Positions 55,298 to 63,853 are shown, numbered from the stretch's first letter. The stretch: 64,000 bases of DNA from SLRI01 sp942491185 (GCA_942491185.1 CALOAB010000024.1:124001-188000); one strand, 5' to 3'. Numbers and translations: made by a program. The notes: generated by a model from the letters alone, not told the origin.

Positions 55298-55723
55298 ATG
55301 CACTCGTCGCGCCATACTGCGATCCCGATCGAGGCTTGGCATGAAGGCCGGTACGATTGGCGAAACGACACCCTCGAGGTCGCGGACGGCCAATACGTTG
55401 ATATCCAGCTGCTGAAAATCCTGGTCGAAGCCCTATGGCCCGACCTTGATAAACCAATGTCAATGTCACCCACGAGAACACCGCAACATGCGGCCTACAC
55501 CACGCCCTATCTGCAGCTGATGCTGCAGGCGATCGACAATTTCCAGATCGGCGCGAGCAACAGACCGAAGAAGGACGTGCTGGTCGAGTGGTTCAGGAAC
55601 CGGACTGTCGGTGGCCAACCGGTCTCGGCGATCATGGCCAACTACCTCGCCACCTTCATCCGACAGCCCGAGACCCAGCGCGGCGGCAACCGCAAGTGGT
55701 CACAAGGCGCCACGCCGACTTAG
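55298..55723 (+). CDS. conserved hypothetical protein
   Basis: A 141-residue protein (MHSSRHTAIPIEAWHEGRYD at the start). The C-terminal half, TPYLQLMLQAIDNFQIGASN then RPKKDVLVEWF, has the look of a family found in mobile elements of Rhizobiales, often as a short helical protein. No function is known to me. The frame extends upstream to 54917, but that part has poor composition and I would not include it. First gene of the rightward cassette. Confidence 0.6.
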   Translation: MHSSRHTAIPIEAWHEGRYDWRNDTLEVADGQYVDIQLLKILVEALWPDLDKPMSMSPTRTPQHAAYTTPYLQLMLQAIDNFQIGASNRPKKDVLVEWFRNRTVGGQPVSAIMANYLATFIRQPETQRGGNRKWSQGATPT

Positions 55724-55850
55724 GACGCTAGCTGCGCGGTCTCCCGGCCGCGCGACAATCTCCGACACTCGAGTTCTCTTCGACGCTCGCCGCGTTGATC
55801 GCGGCCGAGCCCTGCGCCACGCCCGATCATCAACGTGGCAGCACTGCCCG

Positions 55851-56051
55851 ATGAACGCCTTGCACCCGGATCTCATGACACCCGCCGAACGCCTGGCCGA
55901 GCTGGCGGCATTGCTGGCCCAGGGCCTCATCCGTCTCCGCGCCCGGCAGTCAACGGAACTCTCCGCCCACAGCGGAGAAAGTCGACTGGACTTCTCGCCC
56001 ACCCGAAGCGGTCATGGCCGTCCACGACAACGGCCCGAGACGACGCGATGA
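55851..56051 (+). CDS. small protein of the DUF2924-recombinase cassette
   Basis: A 66-residue protein: MNALHPDLMTPAERLAELAA then LLAQGLIRLRARQS and a serine-rich tail. In rhizobial genomes the same small ORF precedes DUF2924 and a serine recombinase, so it is a genuine cassette member. Function unknown. The stop TGA overlaps the next ATG. Confidence 0.75.
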   Translation: MNALHPDLMTPAERLAELAALLAQGLIRLRARQSTELSAHSGESRLDFSPTRSGHGRPRQRPETTR

Positions 56052-56497
56052 CCGATACTGTTCTGGCCCGGCTGGCGGCGCTGCAGACCGCCTCGATGAG
56101 CGACCTGAAGCAGCAATGGCAGGAGCTCTTCGACCGTCCGGCACCACCCTACAATCGCCGCTTCCTCGAGAGCCGGCTCGCCTATCGCATCCAGGAGCTG
56201 GCCTATGGCGGGCTGAAGCCCGAGACGGTGCGGCGCCTCGAGGCGCTGGGCGAGCAGATCGACGGCCGTGGCCGCGAGAAGCGGAAGAAGCCCGCCGCCA
56301 ACGATCGCCCCATCGCCGGCACGCGGCTGATCCGCGAGTGGCAGGGGGTCGAGCACACGGTCACCGTCACCCAGGACGGCTACGACTGGCAGGGTCGGCC
56401 CTACAAGTCGCTCTCGGCGGTGGCCCGCGCGATCACCGGCACGCGGTGGAACGGCTGGACCTTCTTCGGGCTCAAGAGCCAGAAGGTTCGGCTGTGA
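56048..56497 (+). CDS. DUF2924 domain protein
   Basis: A 149-residue protein. The N-terminal helices (LARLAALQTASMSDLKQQW) and the RRFLESRLAYRIQELAYGGL segment match DUF2924. The C-terminal end, RPYKSLSAVARAITGTRWNG, resembles a small DNA-binding fold. It is almost always coded beside this kind of recombinase and may be an accessory or directionality factor; that role is inferred. It overlaps the neighbours by four bases on both sides. Confidence 0.88.
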   Translation: MTDTVLARLAALQTASMSDLKQQWQELFDRPAPPYNRRFLESRLAYRIQELAYGGLKPETVRRLEALGEQIDGRGREKRKKPAANDRPIAGTRLIREWQGVEHTVTVTQDGYDWQGRPYKSLSAVARAITGTRWNGWTFFGLKSQKVRL

Positions 56498-57812
56498 AGT
56501 CGGGCCGGCCCACCCTCAAGCAGCGCTGCGCGGTCTACACCCGCAAGTCGACCGAGGAAGGTCTCGACATGGCCTTCAACTCGCTCGACGCCCAGCGCGA
56601 GGCCTGTGAGGCCTACATCAAGAGCCAGAAGGCCGAGGGCTGGCTGCTGGTTCCCGACCGTTACGACGACGGCGGCTTCTCCGGCGGCACGCTGGAGCGC
56701 CCTGCCCTGAAGCGCCTGATGGCCGACATCGAATTGGGCCGCATCGACATCGTCGTCGTCTACAAGATCGACCGGCTCTCCCGCTCGCTCATGGACTTCG
56801 CGCGCCTCGTCGAGGTGTTCGACCGGCACAACGTCACCTTCGTCAGCGTCACCCAGTCGTTCAACACCACCACCTCGATGGGCCGGCTGACCCTCAACGT
56901 GCTGCTCTCCTTCGCCCAGTTCGAGCGCGAGGTGATCGGCGAGCGGATCAGGGACAAGTTCGCGGCATCCCGGGCCCGCGGCATGTGGATGGGCGGCCAC
57001 CCGCCGCTCGGCTATCGGGTCCACGAGAGAAAGCTCGTGGTCGACCCGGCCGAGGCCGCGACGGTGCGGATGATCTTCGAGCGCTTCGTCCGCATCGGCT
57101 CGGCCACCACGCTCGCCAAGACCCTCGCCGCCGAGGGCGTCACCACCAAGCGCGGCCGGCCCGCCGACAAGGGCTTCCTCTACAAGCTGCTCGGCAACCG
57201 GGTCTATGTCGGCGAGGCGGTGCATAAAGGTGTGCCTATCCGGGCGAGCACGCGGCGATCGTCGACCGGCAGCTCTGGGACAAGGTGCAGCTGCTCCTCG
57301 CCAAGCCCGCCCGCAGCCGTGCCGCCAGCACCCGGGCGCAGACCCCGGCGCTGCTCAAGGGCCTGATCTTCGGCCCCACCGGCCACGCCATGTCGCCGAC
57401 CCACACCCGCCGCAAGGGCAAGCTCTACCGCTACTATATCAGCCAGGCCGTGCTGAAGCAGGGCAAGGGCGCCTGCCCGCTGGGCCGGGTTCCTGCCGCC
57501 GACATCGAAGCCGCGGTCATCGACCAGCTGCGCGGCATGTTGCGCAGCCCGGAGGTCATCGTCGCCACCTGGCGGGCGGCCAGGACCGAGTGCGACGACA
57601 TTACCGAGGCCGAGGTCAAGGAAGCCCTCGACCGCCTCGACCCGCTCTGGGACGAGCTCTTCCCCGCCGAGCAGGCGCGCATCGTCCAGCTCCTCGTCGC
57701 CCGGGTCGAGGTCGACCGGCTCGGCATCACCGTCCAGCTGCGGGCCGACGGCATCGGCGCGCTCGCTCGCGATCTCGCACCCCGGACCAAACAGCCAGCG
57801 AGGGCCGCATGA
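56494..57812 (+). CDS. large serine recombinase, one frameshift
   Basis: Restored length is about 439 residues. The resolvase domain has the catalytic Ser in AVYTRKSTEEGLD and the supporting VYKIDRLSRSLMDFAR region. A Recombinase domain (VDPAEAATVRMIFERF) and a zinc-ribbon-type region follow. One base is missing near 57230: with one G added, EAVHKGCAYPGEHAAIVDRQ continues the protein. As given, it stops early, so function is uncertain. It should catalyse integration and excision. The start is GTG in GTGA overlapping DUF2924. Confidence 0.82.
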
Positions 57813-58237
57813 CCGTCGATCGCCAGCCAGCCAGCGATGGCCACACCATCACCGTCCGCGTGCCCATGACCTTCCGCCGCTTCGGCGGCAGGAAGCTCGT
57901 CATCGCGCCCGAGGGGGACGAGGTCCCCGCCCCAGAGCCGCCGGAACTCGACAATCCCTTGATCCGTGCCCTCGCCCGCGCCTTCCGCTGGCGGAGACAG
58001 CTCGAGGACGGCACCCGCAAATCACTCGGCGACATTGCCAGAGCCGAGAACATCAGCTCGAGCTACGTCACCCGCATCCTCCGACTCAGCACATTGGCGC
58101 CGGACATCGTGGAGTCGATCCTCGACGGAGAGATCGAAGGACTGGGGCTGATGCAGCGCCTCGAACGGAACATGCCGTTGGCTTGGGCGCATCAACGGCA
58201 GCTGATCTCAGGGCGAGGACTCCGCCGCCGCCGATAA
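57809..58237 (+). CDS. HTH protein of the recombinase cassette
   Basis: A 142-residue protein. The centre, RKSLGDIARAENISSSYVTRILRLSTL, is a helix-turn-helix of the kind found after serine recombinases in Alphaproteobacteria (the motif is about 27 residues; key residues DIA and SYVTRILRL). ATG overlaps the recombinase stop. The last about 12 residues (ISGRGLRRRR) look unlike the family and run into a sequence repeated at 61.95 kb, so the true C-terminus may have been replaced. Confidence 0.8.
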   Translation: MTVDRQPASDGHTITVRVPMTFRRFGGRKLVIAPEGDEVPAPEPPELDNPLIRALARAFRWRRQLEDGTRKSLGDIARAENISSSYVTRILRLSTLAPDIVESILDGEIEGLGLMQRLERNMPLAWAHQRQLISGRGLRRRR

Positions 58238-58275
58238 GTGGAGCCCCCTGGCATACGTGGTTCCGCGATGATGCC
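58212..58275. repeat. sequence repeated near 61.95 kb
   Basis: Starting at GGACTCCGCCGCCGCCGATAAG, in part identical to 61948 onward, about 64 bases match 61947-62012 with around 80 percent identity, ending at CCGCGATGATGCCGAA here and CCGCGATATTGCCGAA there. It forms the junction between the recombinase cassette and the WGR remnant. Confidence 0.65.
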
Positions 58276-58281
58276 GAAGCC

Positions 58282-58380
58282 TACGCCACGATCTCTACCG
58301 CGATGAGGGCGAGGCGCTGAGTGCCCTGAAAAGGCTGGCGCAGATGAAGGTGCGCCGCGGCTATTCGCCGGCCGACTGAT
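58282..58380 (+). pseudogene. WGR-domain gene, 3' remnant
   Basis: The last 32 codons of a WGR-domain gene: RHDLYRDEGEALSALKRLAQ then MKVRRGYSPAD and a stop. It is close to the end of the intact WGR gene at 62129-62401 but lacks everything before that. It follows directly on the repeated 64-base sequence, unlike the intact locus where about 260 bases intervene. So it is a duplicated and internally deleted copy. The following 198 bases (58381-58578) hold nothing I can identify. Confidence 0.75.
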
Positions 58381-58578
58381 ACAGCGGCTAACTCTCCAGA
58401 TCATGGCTAAAAATAGGATGGTGTGGGCAATCCTGTCCTTGTCAGCCTGCATAGTATGAAATTGTTGTGGATGTACCTGACGCGGGCTCATGCCGGCAGG
58501 ATATTTGAGCATCAGGGGCAAAATGGACGGCGCTGGCACCGCCTTGACAGTGATGACGGCCATCCGGGCTGGTTTCAT

Positions 58579-61443
58579 TCATTCAGGAATTGTTAGAGTA
58601 CTTAAGGGCTCCGGCCGGCCCAGCAGGTAGCCCTGCGCCTCATTGCAATTGAGATGATCCAGAAAGGCCAGCTGCGCCTCCTCCTCGACCCCTTCCGCGG
58701 TCGTCGCCTTGTTCAAGGCATCGCACATGCTGAGGATCGCCTTGACGATAGCCTGGGAACCCTGGTCCCGGCCGAGCGCGTGAACGAACGAACGATCAAC
58801 TTTAACCCGATCGAAGGGAAAACGATCGATATATGCGAGTGAAGAGTAGCCGGTACCGAAATCATCGATCGAGAGATGCACGCCGAGACGCGCAAGCTCG
58901 GCCAGGCGGCCGCCGAGCATTGGCAATGACGGGTCGAGGAAGAGGCTTTCGGTTACCTCGAGTTCGAGCCGATCCGGCCCCAGACCGTGCCGGGCCAGGG
59001 TGGTGCGGACGAAATCGACAAAACCCTGATCGCGCTTGAGCTGTACGACCGAGATGTTGACTGAAAGGCGTAAGTTGGCCTGGCGCAGGCTGGGCCCCAC
59101 GAGATCGGCGCAAGCGCGATCCAACACCCAGCGGCCGAGCTCGACGATCGAGCCTGTCTCCTCGGCAAGACCAATAAAGCGAGCGGGCGGCAAGAATCCG
59201 AAGTCGGGATGCTGCCAGCGTACTAGCGATTCGAGGGCGGACGGGCGTCGTCCGACGAGATCGATGCGCGGTTGGTAGTGTAGCACTAGCTCGTTGCGGG
59301 AAATCCCCTGTCGCAGGGCGGAATCGAGCAGCAGCCCCCGCTGCTCGTCGCCGTGCTGGGAGACGTCGAACTTGACGAGCTGATCGCGGCCACCGGACTT
59401 GGCACTATACATCGCGGTATCGGCGCGTCTGAGCAGCGTCTCGCTATCGTCGCCATCGTCGGGAAAGTAGGCGACGCCAATGCTGGCCCTGACCTGGAGT
59501 GCTTGGCCATCGATCTGCACGGGCTCGGCGAAGACGCGGCGGTACCGCTCGATCGCTGTCTTGGCCTCAGCCCTACTGTTCAGATTCTCGAGCAGCAGCA
59601 CGAACTCGTCGCCGCCCACCCGGCCGACCGTATCGATCGCACGACCGGCTTGGCGCAACCGTTCGGCAAGCTCGGTCAAGACGGCATCGCCGACGGCGTG
59701 GCCGAGCGCATCATTGATTCTCTTCAACCGATCGATGTCAACCATCGCCACCGCGACAAGCCGATGCTGCCGGCGGCCGCGCTCAATGGCCATCATCAGC
59801 CGGTCTAGAATGAGGTTGCGATTCGGCAGCTTGGTAAGGCCGTCATGGGCGGCCGTGAATGCCAACTCCTCGAGCAGGCGCTGTTCGGCCGTGACGTCGT
59901 TGAGAGCGAGAACGTAGCCGTCGACTCTGCCATCGATGAGGCGCCGCATCGAGGCCTTTACTGACCGCACGGTGCCGTCGCCGGCGGTGATCGGGATGGC
60001 GAACCGGCCGGTTTCGGCTGGCCGGGCCGTGCTCTCATGAAGCAAGCGATACGGATCGCTCCGGTGGTCGCCGGTGACCGCCGCGCTCTCGACGAGACTG
60101 GCGAGCACCGGCGAGAGTTGGCTGAGCTTCTGTCCGACGATCGTCTCGACGGGCCGAGTGAATAGCGTGCTGGCCGCCGGATTGGCGGTCGTGACGACAT
60201 TCGCGCGGTCGGTGGTCAGGACGGCGTCGCCGACATTGGCTAGGGCAGCGTGGGCGAGGTTGCGCTCGAGCTGAGCTTGGCGCAGCCTTTCGGCAAACTC
60301 GAAGAAGCGAAGCGCACCGAGGATCAAAAGGAGAAGGAGGGTGACGCTGGCGAACGGAAGAACGACGTGCAAACCGAATAGCCACACGAAGCCGATCGTC
60401 AGTGGCGGTAAGGGCAAGAGATTGAGAGCAGCGGGCGCCAGCCGGGGTCGGGCCACGCCTGCCAAGAGCAAGGGCATGAAGCCAATGAGGACCAAAGATG
60501 CGGCTGCGATCTCGCTTTGCCGTACTGGATTGAGGAGTCGGTGATTGAGGATGTTGCTCAGCGCCGCCGCTTGGAAGTGCAAGGATGGCACGCGAATGGA
60601 GGATCCGGCGCCCGAGTCAATATTGACCCAGCTGGCGAGCCCCACGGCCGTCGCGCCGACCAAAACGATCTTGCCACTTAAAAAATCATCGAGCCCGCGC
60701 GTGTTGAGCACGTCGGCGGCTGAAACATGTGCGACGCGGATTGTATCCGCCTTGGTCGGCATGATCCGCGGTTCGCTTTCAATCCAGCCGAGCAACAATG
60801 GGGATTCGTCAAAAGGTGGAGACTCGTTGACCGACAGATCGGGGAGTTTGGCATCCGTGCCGTGAAGCGCGAGCCTGGCGATCGCCAACGCAAAGGCCGG
60901 CCAGTAGGCCTCGCTGATGCCAGCATAAAGGCTCAAACGCCGCATGCGGCCGTCGGTGTCCGCAGATAAATGGCTATGGCCGATGGCCGCAGCGAGCGTT
61001 GGCAGCTTGCCATACGGCAGGGTCTCCAAAGGTGGCTGACCATAGGCCCACGGCTCAGCGAAGACAGGAAAGACGACATTTCCGGCGGCGGCGACGGCAG
61101 CCTCGAGCGCATCATCGGACCTCTCATCGATGATCGAACGTTCGGCGAAGCTGACATCGTAGCCGATGACCGAAACACCGGCTTGAGTGAGCCGGTGGAT
61201 CAGCATCGCGTGCACATACCGAGGCCAGGGCCAGCGGCCGAGGCGATCAAGGCTCTGCTTGTCGATCTCGACGACAACAACGCGATCGTCCGCCCCCGGG
61301 GCGAGCACGGGCGTAAGAAAGCCGAGGGCCACATTGTCGATACGCTCGGCGACCCCAGCGCGCTCCAAGCCGATGACGAGCACAAGGGCAAAGAAGAGCA
61401 GTATTAGACACTGCCGCAGCCACCCCTTGCCGGTCACCCTCAT
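58579..61443 (-). CDS. CHASE2-PAS-GGDEF-EAL membrane signalling protein
   Basis: A 954-residue bifunctional c-di-GMP protein. One N-terminal helix (about 10-28), a periplasmic CHASE2 sensor (about 30-300), then three helices (about 312-380), a PAS domain (about 395-520), an intact GGDEF domain (RVGGDEFVLLLE, signature at 610-614) and an EAL domain. The EAL signature reads ESL at 738-740, keeping the catalytic Glu; NISVVQ, ELEVTES, DDFGTGYSSL and AEGVEE are also present. Both activities could be real. No partner gene is adjacent except a possible short remnant upstream. Confidence 0.93.
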   Translation of the reverse strand: MRVTGKGWLRQCLILLFFALVLVIGLERAGVAERIDNVALGFLTPVLAPGADDRVVVVEIDKQSLDRLGRWPWPRYVHAMLIHRLTQAGVSVIGYDVSFAERSIIDERSDDALEAAVAAAGNVVFPVFAEPWAYGQPPLETLPYGKLPTLAAAIGHSHLSADTDGRMRRLSLYAGISEAYWPAFALAIARLALHGTDAKLPDLSVNESPPFDESPLLLGWIESEPRIMPTKADTIRVAHVSAADVLNTRGLDDFLSGKIVLVGATAVGLASWVNIDSGAGSSIRVPSLHFQAAALSNILNHRLLNPVRQSEIAAASLVLIGFMPLLLAGVARPRLAPAALNLLPLPPLTIGFVWLFGLHVVLPFASVTLLLLLILGALRFFEFAERLRQAQLERNLAHAALANVGDAVLTTDRANVVTTANPAASTLFTRPVETIVGQKLSQLSPVLASLVESAAVTGDHRSDPYRLLHESTARPAETGRFAIPITAGDGTVRSVKASMRRLIDGRVDGYVLALNDVTAEQRLLEELAFTAAHDGLTKLPNRNLILDRLMMAIERGRRQHRLVAVAMVDIDRLKRINDALGHAVGDAVLTELAERLRQAGRAIDTVGRVGGDEFVLLLENLNSRAEAKTAIERYRRVFAEPVQIDGQALQVRASIGVAYFPDDGDDSETLLRRADTAMYSAKSGGRDQLVKFDVSQHGDEQRGLLLDSALRQGISRNELVLHYQPRIDLVGRRPSALESLVRWQHPDFGFLPPARFIGLAEETGSIVELGRWVLDRACADLVGPSLRQANLRLSVNISVVQLKRDQGFVDFVRTTLARHGLGPDRLELEVTESLFLDPSLPMLGGRLAELARLGVHLSIDDFGTGYSSLAYIDRFPFDRVKVDRSFVHALGRDQGSQAIVKAILSMCDALNKATTAEGVEEEAQLAFLDHLNCNEAQGYLLGRPEPLSTLTIPE

Positions 61444-61444
61444 C

Positions 61445-61624
61445 TCAGAAAAGCGGGATCAACAAGGCAAACGGAAGTAAAGGTACTGGCCACCAGCTGA
61501 CGGCCGCCACGGTGATGCGCTGTGGCATGCTGAGGTCCGCCGTGTAGCCGTCGGCAAAGACATGTTCCACGGCCTTTCCATTGCATGGCTCTACAGTCGG
61601 CCAACGCGCATTCTGTACACTGCT
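61445..61624 (-). other. possible remnant of a coding region before the CHASE2 gene
   Basis: An open stretch of about 60 codons without a good start. It reads as sensible protein, for example NGKAVEHVFADGYTADLSM, and ends in a hydrophobic segment SWWPVPLLPFALLIPLF. Its stop is two bases before the CHASE2 start. It may be the tail of a deleted partner gene. It overlaps the last bases of the 61591 gene in another frame. Weak evidence. Confidence 0.25.
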
Positions 61625-62130
61625 GAATCCCTAGCAGGCTCGATCACCCCCACCTCAGTGAGGCGACGAATAGCCCACCCATATGGGTTCGCTTCGTCGG
61701 CCGGAAGTGTCCCGTCAAAGGAACGGCGAAGCAGCTCCCGCATGTGGAGCTTGGCCAGCTCGCCGTCATGGTCGGCCAGGATCTTAGGCGCTTCATTGAA
61801 GACGTGGTCGGCATAGGCGGCTCTGTGCTGTCGTTCGCTCACGTCAGATGACGCGACACTGTCGGGCTCGAATGTCGCCCTGGCAACAGCAATCTCCCGG
61901 AACGTGCTCTCGCCATAACGGACCAACGGCATGTGATTTCGAATCGGGGACTCTGCCGCCGCCGATAAGGGGAACCTCGTGGCACGCGTCGTTCCGCGAT
62001 ATTGCCGAAACCCTGGTGGTTGATCTTCGGACACCATCTGCTTTGCTGTCAGGCGAATGGAGGTGATATAGAGGTCGTGCGCGTCTTGCACGGCGCTCGG
62101 GATATCCCTGCCCTCGTTGGTGCTGCTCAT
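61591..62130 (-). CDS. hypothetical protein
   Basis: A 179-residue protein from ATG 62130. The second half looks like ordinary protein (LVRYGESTFREIAVARATFE, EAPKILADHDGELAKLHMRE). It ends with a winged-helix-like segment YGWAIRRLTEVGVIEPARDS. The middle (about 40-62) is coded by the sequence repeated at 58.2 kb, so the N-terminal third may be a fusion product. No family recognised. Its start codon overlaps that of the divergent WGR gene inside one CATG. Confidence 0.5.
   Translation of the reverse strand: MSSTNEGRDIPSAVQDAHDLYITSIRLTAKQMVSEDQPPGFRQYRGTTRATRFPLSAAAESPIRNHMPLVRYGESTFREIAVARATFEPDSVASSDVSERQHRAAYADHVFNEAPKILADHDGELAKLHMRELLRRSFDGTLPADEANPYGWAIRRLTEVGVIEPARDSAVYRMRVGRL
61947..62012. 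repeat. second copy of the 58.2-kb repeat
   Basis: Matches 58212-58275 (see there) and lies upstream of the intact WGR gene. The pair brackets the CHASE2 and hypothetical genes. Confidence 0.65.
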
Positions 62131-62401
62131 GACTAGCCATGCGAACCAATACCAGCTCAGCTTGTTTCCGGATCGCTGCCGGTTGATCAAGGTGGTGCCG
62201 GAAGAGAACAAGCGCCGATTCTACGCGCTGCGCACCCTCCCTACGCTCTTTGGCGACTGCGCATTGCAGCGGGAATGGGGCCGGATCGGCGCCAGTGGCC
62301 GGCTACGCCACGATCTCTACCGGGACGAAGGCGAAGCTCTCAGCGCTTTGACCAAGCTGGCGCAAATGAAGGTGCGGCGCGGCTATCGGTCAGCGGATTG
62401 A
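62129..62401 (+). CDS. WGR domain protein
   Basis: A 90-residue protein: LIKVVPEENKRRFYALRTLP, then LQREWGRIGASGRLRHDLY, which contains the W-G-R signature. WGR domains bind nucleic acid and are found alone or in polymerases such as PARP; standalone bacterial forms have no assigned role. ATG 62129 (MTSHANQYQLSL) lies in a CATG shared with the divergent hypothetical gene. The stop shares a base with the phosphatase ATG. Confidence 0.82.
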   Translation: MTSHANQYQLSLFPDRCRLIKVVPEENKRRFYALRTLPTLFGDCALQREWGRIGASGRLRHDLYRDEGEALSALTKLAQMKVRRGYRSAD

Positions 62402-62958
62402 TGATCGCTCGCTGCCTTGCGCTTCTCGTGCTCTTCGCGACTCTGCCCGCCTCCGCGTCGGAGACTGTACTGGCACGCCTCGGCGAGCCAGAAGTCCACG
62501 CGATCATGCGCCATGCGCTCGCACCCGGCTATTCCGACCCGGCGAACTTCGACGTCGAGGACTGCAGCACGCAACGCAATCTCGACGCGCGCGGCAGAGC
62601 GCAGGCGCGGCGCGCGGGCGAGATGATCCGCGCGGCCGGGGTCCGGATCGACGAGGTCTGGTCGAGCCGCTGGTGCCGCTGCCTCGACACGGCCCGCGAG
62701 ATGCAATTGGGGTCGGTTCGCGAGGTGGAGGCGCTCAATTCCTTCTTCGAGAACCGCTCGGACGGGCCGGCGCAGAATGAGGAGCTAAAGGCGCTGCTCG
62801 ACACCGTCGCGACCGGAGATACGGTCTTTCTCGTCAGCCACCAGGTCAACATCGCAGCCTTGCTCGGCACCGCAACGGGCTCCGGTGAGATCGTCGTCTT
62901 CCGCTATCGCGACGGTGATGCGGAAATCCTTGGCCGGGTCAGCGTTCCGGTTCCCTGA
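62401..62958 (+). CDS. exported histidine phosphatase family protein
   Basis: A 185-residue protein. The signal peptide MIARCLALLVLFATLPASAS is followed by the phosphohistidine motif in HAIMRHALAPGYSDP and a second catalytic His in VFLVSHQVNIAALLG. This is the branch-1/2 histidine phosphatase (SixA/phosphoglycerate-mutase-like) fold without extra domains. Periplasmic by the signal peptide; substrate unknown. ATG overlaps the WGR stop by one base, suggesting co-expression. Confidence 0.87.
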   Translation: MIARCLALLVLFATLPASASETVLARLGEPEVHAIMRHALAPGYSDPANFDVEDCSTQRNLDARGRAQARRAGEMIRAAGVRIDEVWSSRWCRCLDTAREMQLGSVREVEALNSFFENRSDGPAQNEELKALLDTVATGDTVFLVSHQVNIAALLGTATGSGEIVVFRYRDGDAEILGRVSVPVP

Positions 62959-63102
62959 GCACCAAGAAGACGAACGCCACGCCGTGCGCCCTGTGTCTCA
63001 CCATTGCGGAACGGTATCGTCGTCGTTTCCCTTGTTCAATCTGCGCCTTGAGCTACCCTACTGACGTGTTCAAAAACGCCTCGGTTGTAGGGAACAAAGT
63101 TC

Positions 63103-63594
63103 ATGATATTCGCGCGTTTCTGCGGCCCAAAGGCACTTGCCCTCACGACCTTCCTGATGGCGACCGCACTGCAATCGCCAGCGCTTGCCCAGAGCGAGAC
63201 CGACATCGAAAGAATGCTGGCGCTCAACGTCTATCACGAAGCCCGTGAAGACGGCCGCGATGGCATGATTGCAGTGGGCTGGGTGGTCTTTAACCGCGTC
63301 GCCGACCTCAGCTTTCCCGACAGCGTGTATGGCGTCATCACCCAAGGGGGCGAGACCCCGCCCTGCCAGTTCGGATGGTGGTGTGACGGCAAGAGCGACA
63401 GGCCGGAGGAACAGGAACTCTGGCAGGAAGCCCAGGCGGTCGCCCGTGAACTCCTCTCGGACAATCGGCCTGCCGATCCCACGGGCGGTGCTATCTATTT
63501 CTGGGAAAGCTGGCGCGACACGCCCGACTGGGCGGGCGACAAAGTCAGACAAACGGCCACCATCGGTGGTAACAATTTCTACAACCTGAAATAG
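63103..63594 (+). CDS. SleB-like cell wall hydrolase
   Basis: A 163-residue secreted protein. The signal peptide ends near SPALAQS. The Hydrolase_2 (SleB) domain starts with LALNVYHEAREDGRDGMIAV, where the Glu in YHEAR is the expected catalytic acid, and continues with GGNNFYNL near the end. These enzymes cut peptidoglycan glycan strands. The 144 bases before it hold no gene. Likely monocistronic. Confidence 0.88.
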   Translation: MIFARFCGPKALALTTFLMATALQSPALAQSETDIERMLALNVYHEAREDGRDGMIAVGWVVFNRVADLSFPDSVYGVITQGGETPPCQFGWWCDGKSDRPEEQELWQEAQAVARELLSDNRPADPTGGAIYFWESWRDTPDWAGDKVRQTATIGGNNFYNLK

Positions 63595-63853
63595 CAAGTC
63601 TGCAGAAACAATTTTACCGCTGCGAAGAAAGGTCCCGAGCCGCGAAATCGTTTTGCCGTGCCGCCAGAGGCGCCCTTGCGTGGACGTGGATTCCTTTCAC
63701 GACCTCATCGAGCGTATCCGGCGTCAAACGGGGTATGTCACATTCGGCCTTTTGGCCATTGTCATCGGTCGCTACTAGGCTAAAGTGCAATGCTAAGCGG
63801 TGGTACACGCGCTTTGCGCAACACCGCTTCTCGCGGGAGGTTAAAGAAAAAGA

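Larger units (their letters stand above)
42422..58380. mobile_element. phage-like integrative element with replication module and serine recombinase, no structural genes
   Basis: A leftward set of phage-type replication and recombination genes (54.4 to 42.4 kb) faces a rightward recombinase cassette (55.3-58.2 kb). There is no terminase, portal, capsid, tail or lysis gene. The left limit is inferred from the methyltransferase, whose family similarity ends near 42640 and continues as unrelated sequence into the cyclase start. The right limit is inferred from a cut-off WGR gene piece at 58.28-58.38 kb. Either a defective prophage, a phage satellite or a plasmid-like integrative element. Exact ends are uncertain by a few hundred bases. 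Confidence 0.65.

Noticed and set aside
58192..58578. 128-codon minus-strand frame after the recombinase cassette
   Set aside because: It crosses the WGR remnant and repeat in antisense and has no sensible composition.
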